This document shows, piece by piece, positions 1-9,151 of a stretch of DNA of 64,000 bases; position 1 is the stretch's first letter, and the number at the start of each line of letters is the position of its first letter. The DNA is from Bacillus shivajii (GTDB lineage: Bacteria; Bacillota; Bacilli; Bacillales; Salisediminibacteriaceae). The notes beneath the pieces are model-generated. The model made no database searches. It saw only the letters and a program-made list of their open reading frames with translations, and was not told where the DNA came from. The stretch is from NCBI RefSeq assembly GCF_020519665.1, contig NZ_CP084703.1, positions 1,922,001-1,986,000 on the forward strand. Reading direction: 5' to 3'. The position numbers were made by a program, and so were the translations under genes.

Positions 1-515
1 AAGCGATAAAGATTGCTGAGGGAGAGCTATCTACCTTTAAAGATTTGTATCATCATCATTGGCTTGACGGAATGAGAGCGAAATTAGGACTTTTCAATGA
101 GGAGAAAGACGATGAATCTTTAATCGGAAACTTGCTTCATTTGATGGAAAAACACAGTGCCGACTATACGAATACGTTTCGCGCTCTAACATTAGGAGAA
201 CGTAAAGACTCAGCTATGTTTAATAGTGACGATTTCAAAAAATGGAATGATTTGTGGCAAGAAAGATTAAATAGGCAAGAGAAGTCGAAGGAGTCCTCAC
301 ATGAGTTGATGCGTAATAGTAATCCAGCTATCATCCCACGTAACCATCGGGTAGAAGAAGCATTAGAAGCTGCAGTGGAAAGAGAAGACTACAATGTAAT
401 GAAACAACTCATTGATGTGCTTTCAAAACCGTATGCTTACACATCCGATCAAGACGATTACACAACACCGCCGGATCCATCATGTGGCCCATATCGAACG
501 TATTGTGGTACGTGA
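1..515 (+). CDS. selO: Protein adenylyltransferase SelO, C-terminal part (5' end outside window)
   Basis: The open frame is already running at base 3, so only the last 170 or so residues are present. SelO (YdiU/UPF0061) is a pseudokinase-fold enzyme that transfers AMP from ATP to Ser, Thr or Tyr of target proteins. The fragment shows the family's C-terminal signatures: [26 protein letters not shown], and the terminal YRTYCGT with its conserved near-terminal cysteine. The kinase-like active site lies upstream of the window. A T-rich hairpin follows the stop codon. The internal TTG at 45 is not a start, because homology continues upstream of it. Confidence 0.93.
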   Translation, partial: AIKIAEGELSTFKDLYHHHWLDGMRAKLGLFNEEKDDESLIGNLLHLMEKHSADYTNTFRALTLGERKDSAMFNSDDFKKWNDLWQERLNRQEKSKESSHELMRNSNPAIIPRNHRVEEALEAAVEREDYNVMKQLIDVLSKPYAYTSDQDDYTTPPDPSCGPYRTYCGT

Positions 516-573
516 TGTGATGGACAGTTTTTTACTTCAGTCATATTTGTGAAAATAAAAATGTTAGTAAGGT

Positions 574-609
574 AGGCACTTCTTTATCAAAGGGGAGTGT
601 CTTTTTTTG
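574..609 (+). terminator. Rho-independent terminator after selO
   Basis: AGGCACT pairs with AGTGTCT (one G-U pair) around a short loop and is followed by seven T residues. Confidence 0.7.
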
Positions 610-639
610 TAACAGCAAGAGTATACGAATAACTTTTGG

Positions 640-702
640 GGAGATACGGTCAACTTACTTAGAAATACGACCAACTATGTAGAGAATACGATCAACTTCC
701 TG
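640..702. repeat. Three-unit 21-bp tandem repeat
   Basis: Three units of 21 bp each begin ATACGRYCAACT. They lie between the selO terminator and the DUF2207 gene. The period is close to, but not the same as, the exact 20-bp arrays elsewhere in the window. Confidence 0.65.
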
Positions 703-789
703 GAACCTGTGGTACATGTCGATGAATGCATGGTGAAACCTTTTCGATCGTTTATCGTAAATAATAAGCGAAGAGGAAGGGGCTGAACA

Positions 790-2502
790 ATGTATAAAAA
801 AATCATCATTTCCGTTATATTATTCATATTTCTTATTATACCTACACAAGTTTTAGCGGTCGATTTCAACATTACCGATGTTGAGATAGATGCTTATCTA
901 CAACCAGATGGCAATGTGTCCATCCAAGAGCGGCATACATATCAATTTAAAGGTGAATTTGGGGGTATGATTCGTGAACTAATCCCAAAAGAAGGAACTG
1001 ATATTGTTCATCTAGAGGCCTTTGAAGGAGACCGTCCTTTGGAAGTGGAGTCAAATCAATATGAACATCGTATTCATCGAGCAGGTATTGATGAGACGAT
1101 TACGGTTGACCTCTTTTATGAAATAAAAAGCGGGGTAGATGTGTATGCAGATGTGGCTGAATTTTACTGGCCATTTTTTGATCGAAGTAACGAATCGACG
1201 TATGAAAACTTAATCATAAACATTTTTCCACCAGAAGCCACAACCAATGTTATTGCTTTTGGTTATGATGAGGCCTTTGAGAAAGAGAAGGTTTTGCAAG
1301 ATGGCAAGGTTCAATTTGAGTTTGGTGAGGTTCCTAGTAAACGAAATGGCGATATTCGGGTTGCTTATGACGCCAACTTATTTGGAGACGCCACGATTAG
1401 TTCGGATAAACGTATGGGGGATGAAATAGAAGCGGCAAAACAAGAATTAATTAATGAAGAGGTTACTAGCGCTGAAAAGAAGGAAGCACTATCATCCATC
1501 GGCTATATAATCGTTCCTCTATTTGGTTTACTCTTGCTTCTTCTTGTGTTTCGTTCATGGCTAGAAGCTAACCGCAGGAAAAAGGCGATCATGAAGGAAT
1601 TAGGGAATCAGCGTGGATTACCAGAACAGGTCTTATCGTTACCAGCTACAATTTATTTGACAAATTACCATCAACTTTTACCAGAAACGATCGCAGCATC
1701 TCTATTAGACTTGGTTCGTAAAGGTCATGTTAAAAAATTAGAAGATGATCGCTTTCTCTTGATAAATCGCCAAAGTTTACTTCGTCACGAAGAAGAATTA
1801 TTTAATTGGTTATTTGAAGAAATAGGAAATGGGACTGAATTTAGCTTTGAAGATTTAACGACCTATACAAAAAATAAAAAGAACCATGAAAACTATCAGC
1901 TGCACCATTCAAAATGGCAGAAAGCTGTTCGAAACGAAGTCAAAGAAGCAGGCTTGTATGAAAATAAAAATAAAATGCGCTTAATAGTAGGCTTATTTAG
2001 TCTTGGTTTCGTTCCGTTTTCCATTTTATTTGTGATGAATGGTTTGATCGGTTTGTTTTTTTCTTCAGTGATCCTCTTCTTAGGAATGGCTATTTTTGCG
2101 ATTAGTTATCGTCCGAAAAAGTGGGAAGGTGCAAAGATGGCGTATGTATGGCAAAGGTTTAAAGCACAATTTCCTAAAATGACAGATGAGGATTGGCAGA
2201 AGTTATCTGAAGACGATCAAATGCGAGCGTTTATTTTCGGTTTAGGGACAAATGATAAAAGTCTGAAAAAGAAAAATGAATCATTAAAAAGCGCATTTAA
2301 AAATACAGCCAGTACAAATGGTCATCAATTGGGGACAGCTTACAGTTTCGATCCATCATGGATGGTCATTGCTGGAGTAGCCACATCATCTTTCAAGTCA
2401 GCCCAAAAAGAGGCATCCATAGCTGATAGTCATTCAGAAGGTTCTATCGGTGGCGGCGGTTCTGGAGCAGGTGGTGGTGGTGGAGGTTCTGGCGGTTTTT
2501 AA
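790..2502 (+). CDS. DUF2207 domain membrane protein with glycine-rich tail
   Basis: This is a 570-residue protein of unknown function. It has an N-terminal signal or anchor segment (about residues 5-23), an extracytoplasmic beta-rich DUF2207 region to about residue 230, a transmembrane helix near 240-255, a cytoplasmic stretch, and a two-helix hairpin near 400-440. The C-terminus is an almost pure Gly/Ser tail (GGGGSGAGGGGGGSGGF), which is typical of DUF2207 proteins. The start is supported by AGGAAGGGG upstream of ATG. The gene stands alone between two terminators. The assignment rests on architecture and motif memory; no biochemical function is known to me. Confidence 0.85.
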   Translation: MYKKIIISVILFIFLIIPTQVLAVDFNITDVEIDAYLQPDGNVSIQERHTYQFKGEFGGMIRELIPKEGTDIVHLEAFEGDRPLEVESNQYEHRIHRAGIDETITVDLFYEIKSGVDVYADVAEFYWPFFDRSNESTYENLIINIFPPEATTNVIAFGYDEAFEKEKVLQDGKVQFEFGEVPSKRNGDIRVAYDANLFGDATISSDKRMGDEIEAAKQELINEEVTSAEKKEALSSIGYIIVPLFGLLLLLLVFRSWLEANRRKKAIMKELGNQRGLPEQVLSLPATIYLTNYHQLLPETIAASLLDLVRKGHVKKLEDDRFLLINRQSLLRHEEELFNWLFEEIGNGTEFSFEDLTTYTKNKKNHENYQLHHSKWQKAVRNEVKEAGLYENKNKMRLIVGLFSLGFVPFSILFVMNGLIGLFFSSVILFLGMAIFAISYRPKKWEGAKMAYVWQRFKAQFPKMTDEDWQKLSEDDQMRAFIFGLGTNDKSLKKKNESLKSAFKNTASTNGHQLGTAYSFDPSWMVIAGVATSSFKSAQKEASIADSHSEGSIGGGGSGAGGGGGGSGGF

Positions 2503-2839
2503 CCCATGCGTAATATGATGAAGGACTGCCCGCCACATACCAAATGCGTGAAATAACAAAATAAAAGCCGTCCTGAACGCGTGACATTTTTCGTGCTAAA
2601 GTAACATATATGAATGTAAATAATCTTTTTGAAAGATAGGCACTTCCTAATAAACGTGAAGTGTCCTTTTTAATAGGAGTAGGAATGAGATCAACAGAGA
2701 GAGCTCGTTTCGTACTCCAGGGGGACGATGATCCTCTTATGGCAAACGTTAAAGTAGATTTGTCATGCTTCTCTCTTCATAAAATAGTAGATTCAAGCAT
2801 AGGCATGTAACATAGTCAAAATCATAGAGGAGGATCTCC
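2503..2839 (+). other. Intergenic region with one terminator
   Basis: No supported gene lies here. A hairpin at 2638-2672 (AGGCACTTC with GAAGTGTCCT, then TTTT) is the only clear element and could end the DUF2207 transcript. The stretch 2690-2830 shows no structure I recognise. Confidence 0.6.
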
Positions 2840-3151
2840 ATGAGCAGTCCGTTTCTTTCTGGATTATTGATCGTTGTTGGTCTGTATGTTTTAAGTGAAT
2901 TACTTCTTTGGAGATTTCCATCAAAATCCTATTTAAAATATGTGCCTAGTTTAATAGGGATCGTTACAAGCGGAATAATAGCTGTTGTAAGTACGTTAAA
3001 TTTTGTCAGTTTACATGTTTATATTGATTACGTATTTTTCTCCATTGTAATCTTTAGTCTATCAGGACTAACGGGTGTGAGTATGACGATGAGGCATGAA
3101 CCGCTGCTAAGTAAATTATTGCAGGAAAAAATAGAAGAAAAGTACCAGTGA
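2840..3151 (+). CDS. Small hypothetical membrane protein (103 aa)
   Basis: Three hydrophobic segments (about residues 5-22, 37-58 and 63-82) are followed by a charged tail ending EEKYQ. GAGGAGGATCTCC precedes the ATG and supports the start. The last codons and the stop lie inside a palindromic repeat (3141-3180) that doubles as the terminator, so the final residues are repeat-derived. I do not recognise the family and infer only a cytoplasmic-membrane location. Confidence 0.7.
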   Translation: MSSPFLSGLLIVVGLYVLSELLLWRFPSKSYLKYVPSLIGIVTSGIIAVVSTLNFVSLHVYIDYVFFSIVIFSLSGLTGVSMTMRHEPLLSKLLQEKIEEKYQ

Positions 3152-3187
3152 CTTGTCGAATTCGACAAGTCACTGGTACTTTTTTTA
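3141..3187. terminator. Palindromic repeat of the GTACCAG-TTGTCGA family acting as terminator
   Basis: This is a perfect 40-bp inverted repeat centred on TTGTCGAATTCGACAA and followed by seven T residues. It lies between convergent genes and could terminate both. Relatives occur at 14956, 16320 and 23928. Confidence 0.85.
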
Positions 3188-3733
3188 ATTCATCTCTTTT
3201 TTATTAAATGAAAACGTCTCTATGTCATCCCAACCATATGCATGTTCATTTAGTTCATTGCCAGCGATTGTCGTTTTTTTATTGTACACTTCATTACCAT
3301 GAAGACTCTTGAAAAAATCACATGACGGATGATCCTCGAACGTCCATAATGCCATTCTTGAATGGTGTAGGGACGATAAAAACTCTGCAATGCTTTCAAA
3401 TAATTTTTTCCCTAAACCTTGGCCTTGTACATCAGGGTGAATATAAATTCCATAGAGCTCACCTGTGTATTTGATTCGAAGGCGAGGATCTCGCATCGTT
3501 CCGCCTAAAGCAAATCCTACGACGTTGTCTTGTGTATCTACGACGACAAACGTCATCGTACCACCACTTGTCGACTTTGGAAGATCCTTTTGCCAACGCT
3601 CTTCACGATCTGTATATGTAAATTTTTCGATAACCTTTGAAGGTAATATGTCTTGATATGCCGTGCGCATACAATCAACGTGAACACGGGCAATGCCTTT
3701 CCAATCATCTGTTGTTGCTTGCCTAATCCTCAT
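3185..3733 (-). CDS. GNAT family N-acetyltransferase
   Basis: This is a cytoplasmic acetyl-CoA-dependent N-acetyltransferase of unknown substrate. The N-terminus MRIRQATTDDWKGIARVHVD is the usual GNAT strand 1-helix 1. The acetyl-CoA loop is seen as VQGQGLGKKLFE (Q/R-x-x-G-x-G/A). The ATG at 3733 is chosen over the one at 3748 because AAAGGAGA lies at good spacing only before the inner ATG. The gene is about 182 residues and converges on the small membrane protein gene. Confidence 0.85.
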   Translation of the reverse strand: MRIRQATTDDWKGIARVHVDCMRTAYQDILPSKVIEKFTYTDREERWQKDLPKSTSGGTMTFVVVDTQDNVVGFALGGTMRDPRLRIKYTGELYGIYIHPDVQGQGLGKKLFESIAEFLSSLHHSRMALWTFEDHPSCDFFKSLHGNEVYNKKTTIAGNELNEHAYGWDDIETFSFNKKEMN

Positions 3734-3824
3734 AATTTCTCCTTTCATAAAACAGATTTCATTATATTATAAGGGTATCAGTTTACAAATATGATTTCAC
3801 GGATTATCTTTTCTAAAAGATGGA

Positions 3825-3847
3825 AGGGGGGACGGTTCTTGTGCTTC
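3825..3847. repeat. R1 short interspersed repeat (partial)
   Basis: GGGGGACGGTTCTTGTGCTTC is the core of the R1 family (reverse orientation). A second CCGTCC motif at about 3869-3877 could pair with it, so the element may also serve as a terminator region for the P450 gene. Confidence 0.7.
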
Positions 3848-3900
3848 TAATCGAATCCACAAAGAGTAAACCGTCCACATCCCTTCAGGATTACTTCCTG

Positions 3901-5241
3901 TTACCTTCTTTCAAGCTCCATTTGGATTCCACCTTTTGGCCTTAATGTGATGAGTGGTTGAGGACGAACGATCGGGTGGTCTTTAGTGAGCTTCATACGG
4001 TATTTTTTTGCAATACATGCTAAAACAAGAGCGGCTTCCATGAGCGCAAAATGATTACCAACACATACTCTTGGTCCGCCACCAAAAGGAAAGTATACAA
4101 AAGAAGGAAGCGACTCTATGAAGTGATCTTGAAACCTTTCAGGCACAAACTGATCTGGCTGGCAAAAATATTGCTCTTTTCGTTGCATGACATATTGGCT
4201 AATTAAAATCATATCTCCTTTTTTAAATAAATAGCGTCCAATTTTCACATCTTCGTCAACTTGACGACCGATCACATATGCCGGTGGATAAAGGCGAAGG
4301 GATTCATGGATGATTTGTTGTGTGTATTGTAATTGCGGAAAATGTTCAGGTTTTACTTCCTCAAGCCCAACGACTTGATCGATTTCTTCGTGTAATTTCT
4401 CTTCAACATTACGATTTTGGGAAAGGAGATAGAGCGTCCAAGATAACGCATTCGCGGTCGTTTCATGCCCAGCTAAAAAAATCGTCATCAATTCATCACG
4501 AAGTTGTTTGTCGGGCATCCCACCCCCATTTTCCTCATCTTTCGCTTCCATTAACACACCAAGTAGATCGTCTGAAGCCTCATTTACGCCTCGGCGGCTT
4601 TCGATCAAATTGTAAAGCACTTGATCAAGCTCTTTTATTGCACGTTTATATTTGCGGTTTGTTTTTGTCGGGACCCAGAGGGGCAGTGGAAGAATTGACC
4701 TCATCCGTTTAACAGCTAATGTCATCACGTTTTCCATTGGACTTCCGATCATCCTATGTCCTTCAGTAAACGCCATACTAAACATCGTTTTCGAGATAAT
4801 CCCTAAAGTGATCGTCATCATATCCTCTGTAATGACTCTTTCTTCCCCGTGTTCCCAACGATCTATATAGCGGTTCGTCGTCTGTATCATATCTTGTGCG
4901 TATTGATTAATATGATCTCTTCTAAAACTAGGTTGAATGAGCCTGCGCTGCTTTAAATGATGGTCCTTTTCACTAGTTAAAAGACCTTCCCCGATAATTG
5001 GCTTTAACATCGTCAAGTCTCTAGATTTAACGAATTGACGTTGCTTTGTCACTAGTACTTGTTTAATTAAATTTGGATCTGAAATAAGGTATACGTTCTG
5101 CATTGGTCCAAACTTGAAGCGAGCGACCTCACCGTACTCCTCGGCTAGATTTTGTAAAAATCGTAATGGATTTCTCTGAAATTCATTCAATGACCCCGTA
5201 AAAAACTTTCCTTCTGGGCCTGGGGGAAGATGTTTTCCCAT
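3901..5241 (-). CDS. Cytochrome P450
   Basis: This is a 446-residue soluble heme monooxygenase. Signature elements are in place: I-helix AGHETT (residues 257-262), K-helix ESLR (313-316), and the heme loop FPFGGGPRVCVG with the axial cysteine at about residue 393. The proline-rich LPPGPEG start is typical of class II-like P450s. No ferredoxin or reductase gene is adjacent, so its electron donor must be encoded elsewhere. The substrate cannot be deduced; related bacillar enzymes act on fatty acids or terpenoids. It is transcribed away from the PHA genes. The start is ATG with TAGGAGGGAA upstream. Confidence 0.93.
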   Translation of the reverse strand: MGKHLPPGPEGKFFTGSLNEFQRNPLRFLQNLAEEYGEVARFKFGPMQNVYLISDPNLIKQVLVTKQRQFVKSRDLTMLKPIIGEGLLTSEKDHHLKQRRLIQPSFRRDHINQYAQDMIQTTNRYIDRWEHGEERVITEDMMTITLGIISKTMFSMAFTEGHRMIGSPMENVMTLAVKRMRSILPLPLWVPTKTNRKYKRAIKELDQVLYNLIESRRGVNEASDDLLGVLMEAKDEENGGGMPDKQLRDELMTIFLAGHETTANALSWTLYLLSQNRNVEEKLHEEIDQVVGLEEVKPEHFPQLQYTQQIIHESLRLYPPAYVIGRQVDEDVKIGRYLFKKGDMILISQYVMQRKEQYFCQPDQFVPERFQDHFIESLPSFVYFPFGGGPRVCVGNHFALMEAALVLACIAKKYRMKLTKDHPIVRPQPLITLRPKGGIQMELERR

Positions 5242-5445
5242 TAATAGTTCCCTCCTAACGAAAGCTCTTAACTCAACTTAGTTTATGAGGGAGTCATATA
5301 CTTGCTTGTACATGCGTGGAAAGACACGAATAATGGGGATCTACTATTAATGAAAGAATACAGTTTTGGAACATGTCCTTTTCATTTGTATATAAATAGA
5401 ATATACGTTATTCGTACGAAAACGACGAATGAAAGGAAGATAACG

Positions 5446-5940
5446 ATGACCAAAAGGAGTAAACAAGAATTAACAGAACTTATGACATCGATTAGTCTCA
5501 ACTTAGAGGACTATTTGAATAAAACCATTAAAAGCTTATTAAGTAACATTGAGAATGTTGAGAAAACAGGAGTTGGACTAGAAAATCATGCTGAACTATT
5601 AAAGAGAGTACGTAATTATACCGAAGTTTTAGCACAACAATTAAATCTCCCAACGAAAGAAGATGTCGCCAATGTCGCGAAAATAGTTATACAAATCGAA
5701 GAGAAAGTAGATGAACTAGAAGAAAGGTTGCTATGTTTAACAAAAGGGGAAGAAAGCCGGAAATATTATGAAGAACAAAAAGACGATGTAAAAGAGAAAG
5801 AGGATGTTGAAAAACGAAAAGATCGTTCTGTAGAAAAAGAATCGATGAAAAAGTTGATTCGTGAACAGCTCATAAAGAATGCATTTGATCCTCAAGCTTT
5901 ACAGGAAACATTAGAGAATCACACTCATAGGAGGAGATAA
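5446..5940 (+). CDS. phaR: Class IV PHA synthase subunit PhaR
   Basis: This 164-residue helical, highly charged protein fits PhaR, the partner subunit required with PhaC for class IV polyhydroxyalkanoate synthase in Bacillus. The central region (about residues 50-100) and the Lys/Glu-rich stretch 105-140 look like coiled coil. The ATG at 5446 is chosen because AAAGGAAG precedes it; the open frame extends upstream without a ribosome site. It is one base short of touching phaC, so the two are surely co-transcribed. The pair stands without phaB, phaP or phaQ next to it. It is somewhat shorter than the roughly 200-residue B. megaterium PhaR (from memory). Confidence 0.82.
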   Translation: MTKRSKQELTELMTSISLNLEDYLNKTIKSLLSNIENVEKTGVGLENHAELLKRVRNYTEVLAQQLNLPTKEDVANVAKIVIQIEEKVDELEERLLCLTKGEESRKYYEEQKDDVKEKEDVEKRKDRSVEKESMKKLIREQLIKNAFDPQALQETLENHTHRRR

Positions 5941-5941
5941 G

Positions 5942-6976
5942 GTGAGAAAACATACTAATGGGCGCAAAAAAATCAGTCACATTTTTCCTCCAAAAGATAT
6001 AGAAAGCCGTGTTGGTCAGACGTCAAAAACAGAAGTTTGGAAAATAAACAAAACGACTCTTTGGTATTATCCTGCAAAAAATAAACGGTATGAGACACCA
6101 TTGTTTCTCATCTATTCATTAATTAACCGACCTTTTATTCTCGATTTATCCCCTGGAATGAGTATGATTGAAGCATTCGTTAATGAGGGTTACGACGTTT
6201 ATTTACTAGACTTTGGCGTACCAGGATATGAAGATAAAGAAATAACTTTGGATGACTATATAACAACATATATTCATAAAGCTGTGAAGCGCAGTTTATT
6301 CCATTCCGGCGCTAAAGAGGTGACAATGATCGGTTATTGTTTAGGCGGGACATTAGCTACCATCTATGCAGCGTTTAGAAATGAAACGATAAAAAACCTT
6401 GTGCTATTTGCACCACCACTAGATTTTGAACATTCTCCTATTCCTGAAGAATGGGAAGACGCAATTAAAAACGGCCGAGTTCATCTTGATGAATTAATTG
6501 ATATATACGGAGTGATCCCAGCAAAATATATGGAATGGATCTTACGATTAGCTGTTTCTCCAATTACGTATAGATCTTATCTTGGTCTTTTACAAAAGTC
6601 TCATGATAAAGAATATGTACAAAAATGGCATCTTTTCAATCACTGGTTAAAAGGGCATATTCCTTTTGCAGGTGCCACGCTAAAACAATTAATTAACGAT
6701 ATCGCAATGGACAATAAGTTAATAAAAAATGAGTTAAAGATTAATGGCACGCCGATTCATTTAGATGCGATTACGAGTGATTTATTAGTCGTTTCAACAA
6801 CAGATGACGAAATCGTTCCAAAAGAACTCGTCAAACCGATTATGTCTCAGGTTTCTAGTGAAAATAAAACGCATCAGCACATAAAAGGAGGCCATGTATC
6901 GCTTGCAATAAAAGGTGAATTACCAGACTTCCTCAACCTATGGCTAAAAGAGAGGGACGGTTCTTCTGCTTCTTGA
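5942..6976 (+). CDS. phaC: Class IV poly(3-hydroxyalkanoate) synthase subunit PhaC
   Basis: This alpha/beta-hydrolase-fold enzyme polymerises hydroxyacyl-CoA into PHA granules. The lipase-like box is GYCLGG with nucleophile Cys133, and the likely partners are Asp289 (TTDDEIVP) and His318 (GGHVSL). It is 344 residues, slightly short of the usual 355-365. It starts with GTG one base after the phaR stop, with AGGAGG overlapping the end of phaR. The last residues (RDGSSAS) and the stop codon are encoded by an R1 repeat, so the C-terminus has been replaced or extended by repeat DNA. Confidence 0.93.
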   Translation: MRKHTNGRKKISHIFPPKDIESRVGQTSKTEVWKINKTTLWYYPAKNKRYETPLFLIYSLINRPFILDLSPGMSMIEAFVNEGYDVYLLDFGVPGYEDKEITLDDYITTYIHKAVKRSLFHSGAKEVTMIGYCLGGTLATIYAAFRNETIKNLVLFAPPLDFEHSPIPEEWEDAIKNGRVHLDELIDIYGVIPAKYMEWILRLAVSPITYRSYLGLLQKSHDKEYVQKWHLFNHWLKGHIPFAGATLKQLINDIAMDNKLIKNELKINGTPIHLDAITSDLLVVSTTDDEIVPKELVKPIMSQVSSENKTHQHIKGGHVSLAIKGELPDFLNLWLKERDGSSAS

Positions 6977-6999
6977 AGCAAAAGAACCGTCCCTTTGTT
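6953..6999. repeat. Two R1 repeats head to head, forming a terminator-like palindrome
   Basis: GAGGGACGGTTCTTCTGCTTC is followed at once by its near-perfect reverse complement and then by TTTG. The left copy overlaps the phaC stop; the right copy faces the gene on the minus strand. The structure could terminate both convergent transcripts. Confidence 0.8.
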
Positions 7000-7000
7000 T

Positions 7001-7300
7001 CTAAAACCAATCATTATGAATCGGATTGTTTTCGGCAATCGAATATGCAGCATTTGTAATCGCTTCTTGTAGCGTATCACCGGTTGCGCAATACTTGTTA
7101 AAGCAAACCTCGTTGTCGCTTTTTTTAGAATATGTAAACCCGAACTTTTCAAATCGGTCGACGATTAACATCGCATGATCTAATTTTTTATCAGGTTGAA
7201 AATTTTCAATGATGTTTCCTTCTTCTGGATTGTACCATTTGTTCGTTCGATTCAATTTCCAACCTAAAACTCTACGAGCAATCACTTCTGTTTTATCCAT
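7001..7300 (-). CDS. Phage ABA sandwich domain-like small protein
   Basis: The 99-residue protein begins with the pattern ARRVLGWKLNRTNKWYN and continues with a helix-rich half (LQEAITNAAYSIAE). This matches the small phage-derived 'ABA sandwich' family seen in Bacillus prophages and scattered as orphan genes. Function is unknown. The start is ATG; upstream CCCC/GGGG-rich DNA gives a weak ribosome site (GGGGGAG). There is no other phage gene nearby, so it looks like an orphan. Confidence 0.65.
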   Translation of the reverse strand: MDKTEVIARRVLGWKLNRTNKWYNPEEGNIIENFQPDKKLDHAMLIVDRFEKFGFTYSKKSDNEVCFNKYCATGDTLQEAITNAAYSIAENNPIHNDWF

Positions 7301-7443
7301 ACTCCCCCAACCCCTTTACAAAATATTTCCTGAATACGATAAGTTTAACATGTGAAAAGAATAGGGAGAGCCTGAAATATAGGCAAACTTTTTACAATTT
7401 GATTAACAGGAAGTGAGCTGAGCGATACGAAATCATTCACCTA

Positions 7444-7902
7444 TTAATCTTCAAACCTATCGTAAGGGTATTCATCAAACGGAGAATTTAGTACGTCGTC
7501 ATTTAGCGAATAAATAGAATGCGTAAAAGTATATGCTGGGATTTCTTTACCTGATTTTTTTAATTTTGCTCGAAAAACATCAAGCTGATAATGAATTTGT
7601 TTGACGTTTTGTTCTTTGAGTCGCCACTGTCTTTTTAAATAACGTGTAGTAATAAGGAGAATGATTAATGGAAGGCCAAAAAATAAAAAGAGCTGGAAGC
7701 CTTCCTTTGGAGCAATCCAAATAAAAAAGAAAAAGATAAAACCCATTGATAACCAAAGCACCATGTAACAGGACATGAGTATTGGACTTTCTAAAACCCT
7801 TTCAATCTTTTGTTGTTCATTAAAAGTTTTGCGTGATGTATGAATGAGTGCATAATAATGGTTCTTTATTTGTTGATCGTTCATTTCTCGTACGTTGTTC
7901 AT
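7444..7902 (-). CDS. Hypothetical two-helix membrane protein (152 aa)
   Basis: An N-terminal cytoplasmic helix (about residues 1-42) is followed by two adjacent transmembrane helices (about 45-66 and 70-86) and a charged C-terminal domain ending FDEYPYDRFED. GAAGGAGTAGCC precedes the ATG. I do not recognise the family. The topology resembles small inner-membrane regulators, but no function should be inferred. Confidence 0.65.
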   Translation of the reverse strand: MNNVREMNDQQIKNHYYALIHTSRKTFNEQQKIERVLESPILMSCYMVLWLSMGFIFFFFIWIAPKEGFQLFLFFGLPLIILLITTRYLKRQWRLKEQNVKQIHYQLDVFRAKLKKSGKEIPAYTFTHSIYSLNDDVLNSPFDEYPYDRFED

Positions 7903-8040
7903 GGCTACTCCTTCTTCGAATCACGATTTTCTTAGTAAACAACCATTTTATAATAAAATCGAAGCTGAAGTAGGTTGAAAAAGCTGGAAATGATATGTTT
8001 ATGATAAAATGAAGGCATGTATGACATAAGGAGAGTTTCG

Positions 8041-8460
8041 ATGGAGAAAAAACTAGACCATATAGGTGTTGCAGTAAGAAATATCGAGGAAAGTATCAAT
8101 TTTTATACCAATGTTCTCGGTGGTACACTCATTGATCGATATCGTAGTGAGGCGCCAGGCGTTGAAAGTGAAATCGCGATTATCGAAGTGAATGGTGATC
8201 GAACTGAACTATTAATGCCGACGAACAATTCGACATCACCAATTGCTAGGTTTATAAAGCAAAAAGGTAAAGGGGTGCACCACATTGCTTATCGTGTGGC
8301 AAATCTCGATGAAGCCCTCGTTGAACTCGAGAAGCAAGGCATCCGTACGTTAGAAGATACGTTAAGAATCAATAAACACGGTCGACGTCTTATTTACCTT
8401 AATCCTGCCGATACGGAAGGAACAATTATTGAATACTGTGATTATCCGAATACAAATTAA
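8041..8460 (+). CDS. VOC-family protein, methylmalonyl-CoA epimerase-like
   Basis: The 139-residue protein has two beta-alpha-beta-beta-beta (VOC) repeats. It starts KKLDHIGVAVRNIEESINFY and the second repeat starts GKGVHHIAYRVANLDEAL; the metal ligands would be His in each repeat and Glu near the ends (TELLMP, TIIEYC). This arrangement matches methylmalonyl-CoA epimerase, which interconverts (R)- and (S)-methylmalonyl-CoA. No mutase or carboxylase gene is nearby, so a lactoylglutathione-lyase-type role remains possible. AAGGAGAG precedes the ATG at 8041; the upstream in-frame ATG at 8017 lacks a site. A relic of its 3' third occurs at 9997-10133. Confidence 0.78.
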   Translation: MEKKLDHIGVAVRNIEESINFYTNVLGGTLIDRYRSEAPGVESEIAIIEVNGDRTELLMPTNNSTSPIARFIKQKGKGVHHIAYRVANLDEALVELEKQGIRTLEDTLRINKHGRRLIYLNPADTEGTIIEYCDYPNTN

Positions 8461-8497
8461 GAGTGGAGGGCCTATGACGGGCAACTCCACTTTTTTA
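8461..8497 (+). terminator. Terminator of the VOC gene
   Basis: GTGGAG pairs with CTCCAC and is followed by six T residues. A decayed copy of the same hairpin follows the relic at 10097-10127. Confidence 0.75.
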
Positions 8498-8659
8498 CGT
8501 GAAAAAAATTTAGCGAAGTAGCTGGTAGACGTAGTGAAAGTTTTGATGTGTGAAGTATAAAGGGCTTGTTCAATGCATAGGGAGATCAGGCCCTCCGAAT
8601 AATTTGTCATAAAAAGGAAACCATGAAGTTATGATCATCTACAAAAGAGAGGGACCTTC

Positions 8660-9151
8660 ATGGATCACAACAACAATAAACAACGTTACCTTTATTCATC
8701 TCGTAATTTATGGTCGGGGATATTATTTGGCCTCGGATTAATTGCTTTTTTTGATGAAGTTGTCTTTCATCAACTGCTCCATTGGCACCATTTTTACGAT
8801 AGGTCAACAAGAAGCCTCGGACTTATTTCAGACGGTTTATTTCATGCATTTAGCTGGTTTGCAACGATCGGCGGTTTATTTATGTTTGCAGACTTAAGAA
8901 GAAGACAAGCTCTTTGGCCAACGAGGTGGTGGGGCGGAGTATTCTTTGGTGCAGGTGCTTTTCAATTATATGATGGTATTGTCCAGCACAAAGTCATGAG
9001 AATTCACCAAATCCGTTATGTTGACAATGTGATTATTTATGATTTCATTTGGAATCTTAGCGCGATTGCGATTCTCGTTATCGGTATTTATTTCCTTTTA
9101 AAAACGAGACGCGAAAAGTTAGCAAATGAGGGAATCAGTCATGAGTCATGA
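8660..9151 (+). CDS. DUF2243 domain membrane protein
   Basis: This 163-residue protein has four predicted transmembrane helices and the DUF2243 pattern: SGILFGLGLIAFFDEVVFHQ, then LLHWHHFY, then YDGIVQHKVMRIHQIR. Several conserved histidines suggest metal or heme contact. It overlaps the ctaG-like gene by 11 bases, which implies translational coupling. DUF2243 is often found beside caa3-type cytochrome oxidase assembly genes, so a role in oxidase assembly is inferred from context only. AGAGGGACC precedes the ATG. Confidence 0.85.
   Translation: MDHNNNKQRYLYSSRNLWSGILFGLGLIAFFDEVVFHQLLHWHHFYDRSTRSLGLISDGLFHAFSWFATIGGLFMFADLRRRQALWPTRWWGGVFFGAGAFQLYDGIVQHKVMRIHQIRYVDNVIIYDFIWNLSAIAILVIGIYFLLKTRREKLANEGISHES

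Noticed and set aside
4320-4870. Plus-strand ORFs opposite the P450 gene
   Set aside because: Shadow frames of a well-supported P450.
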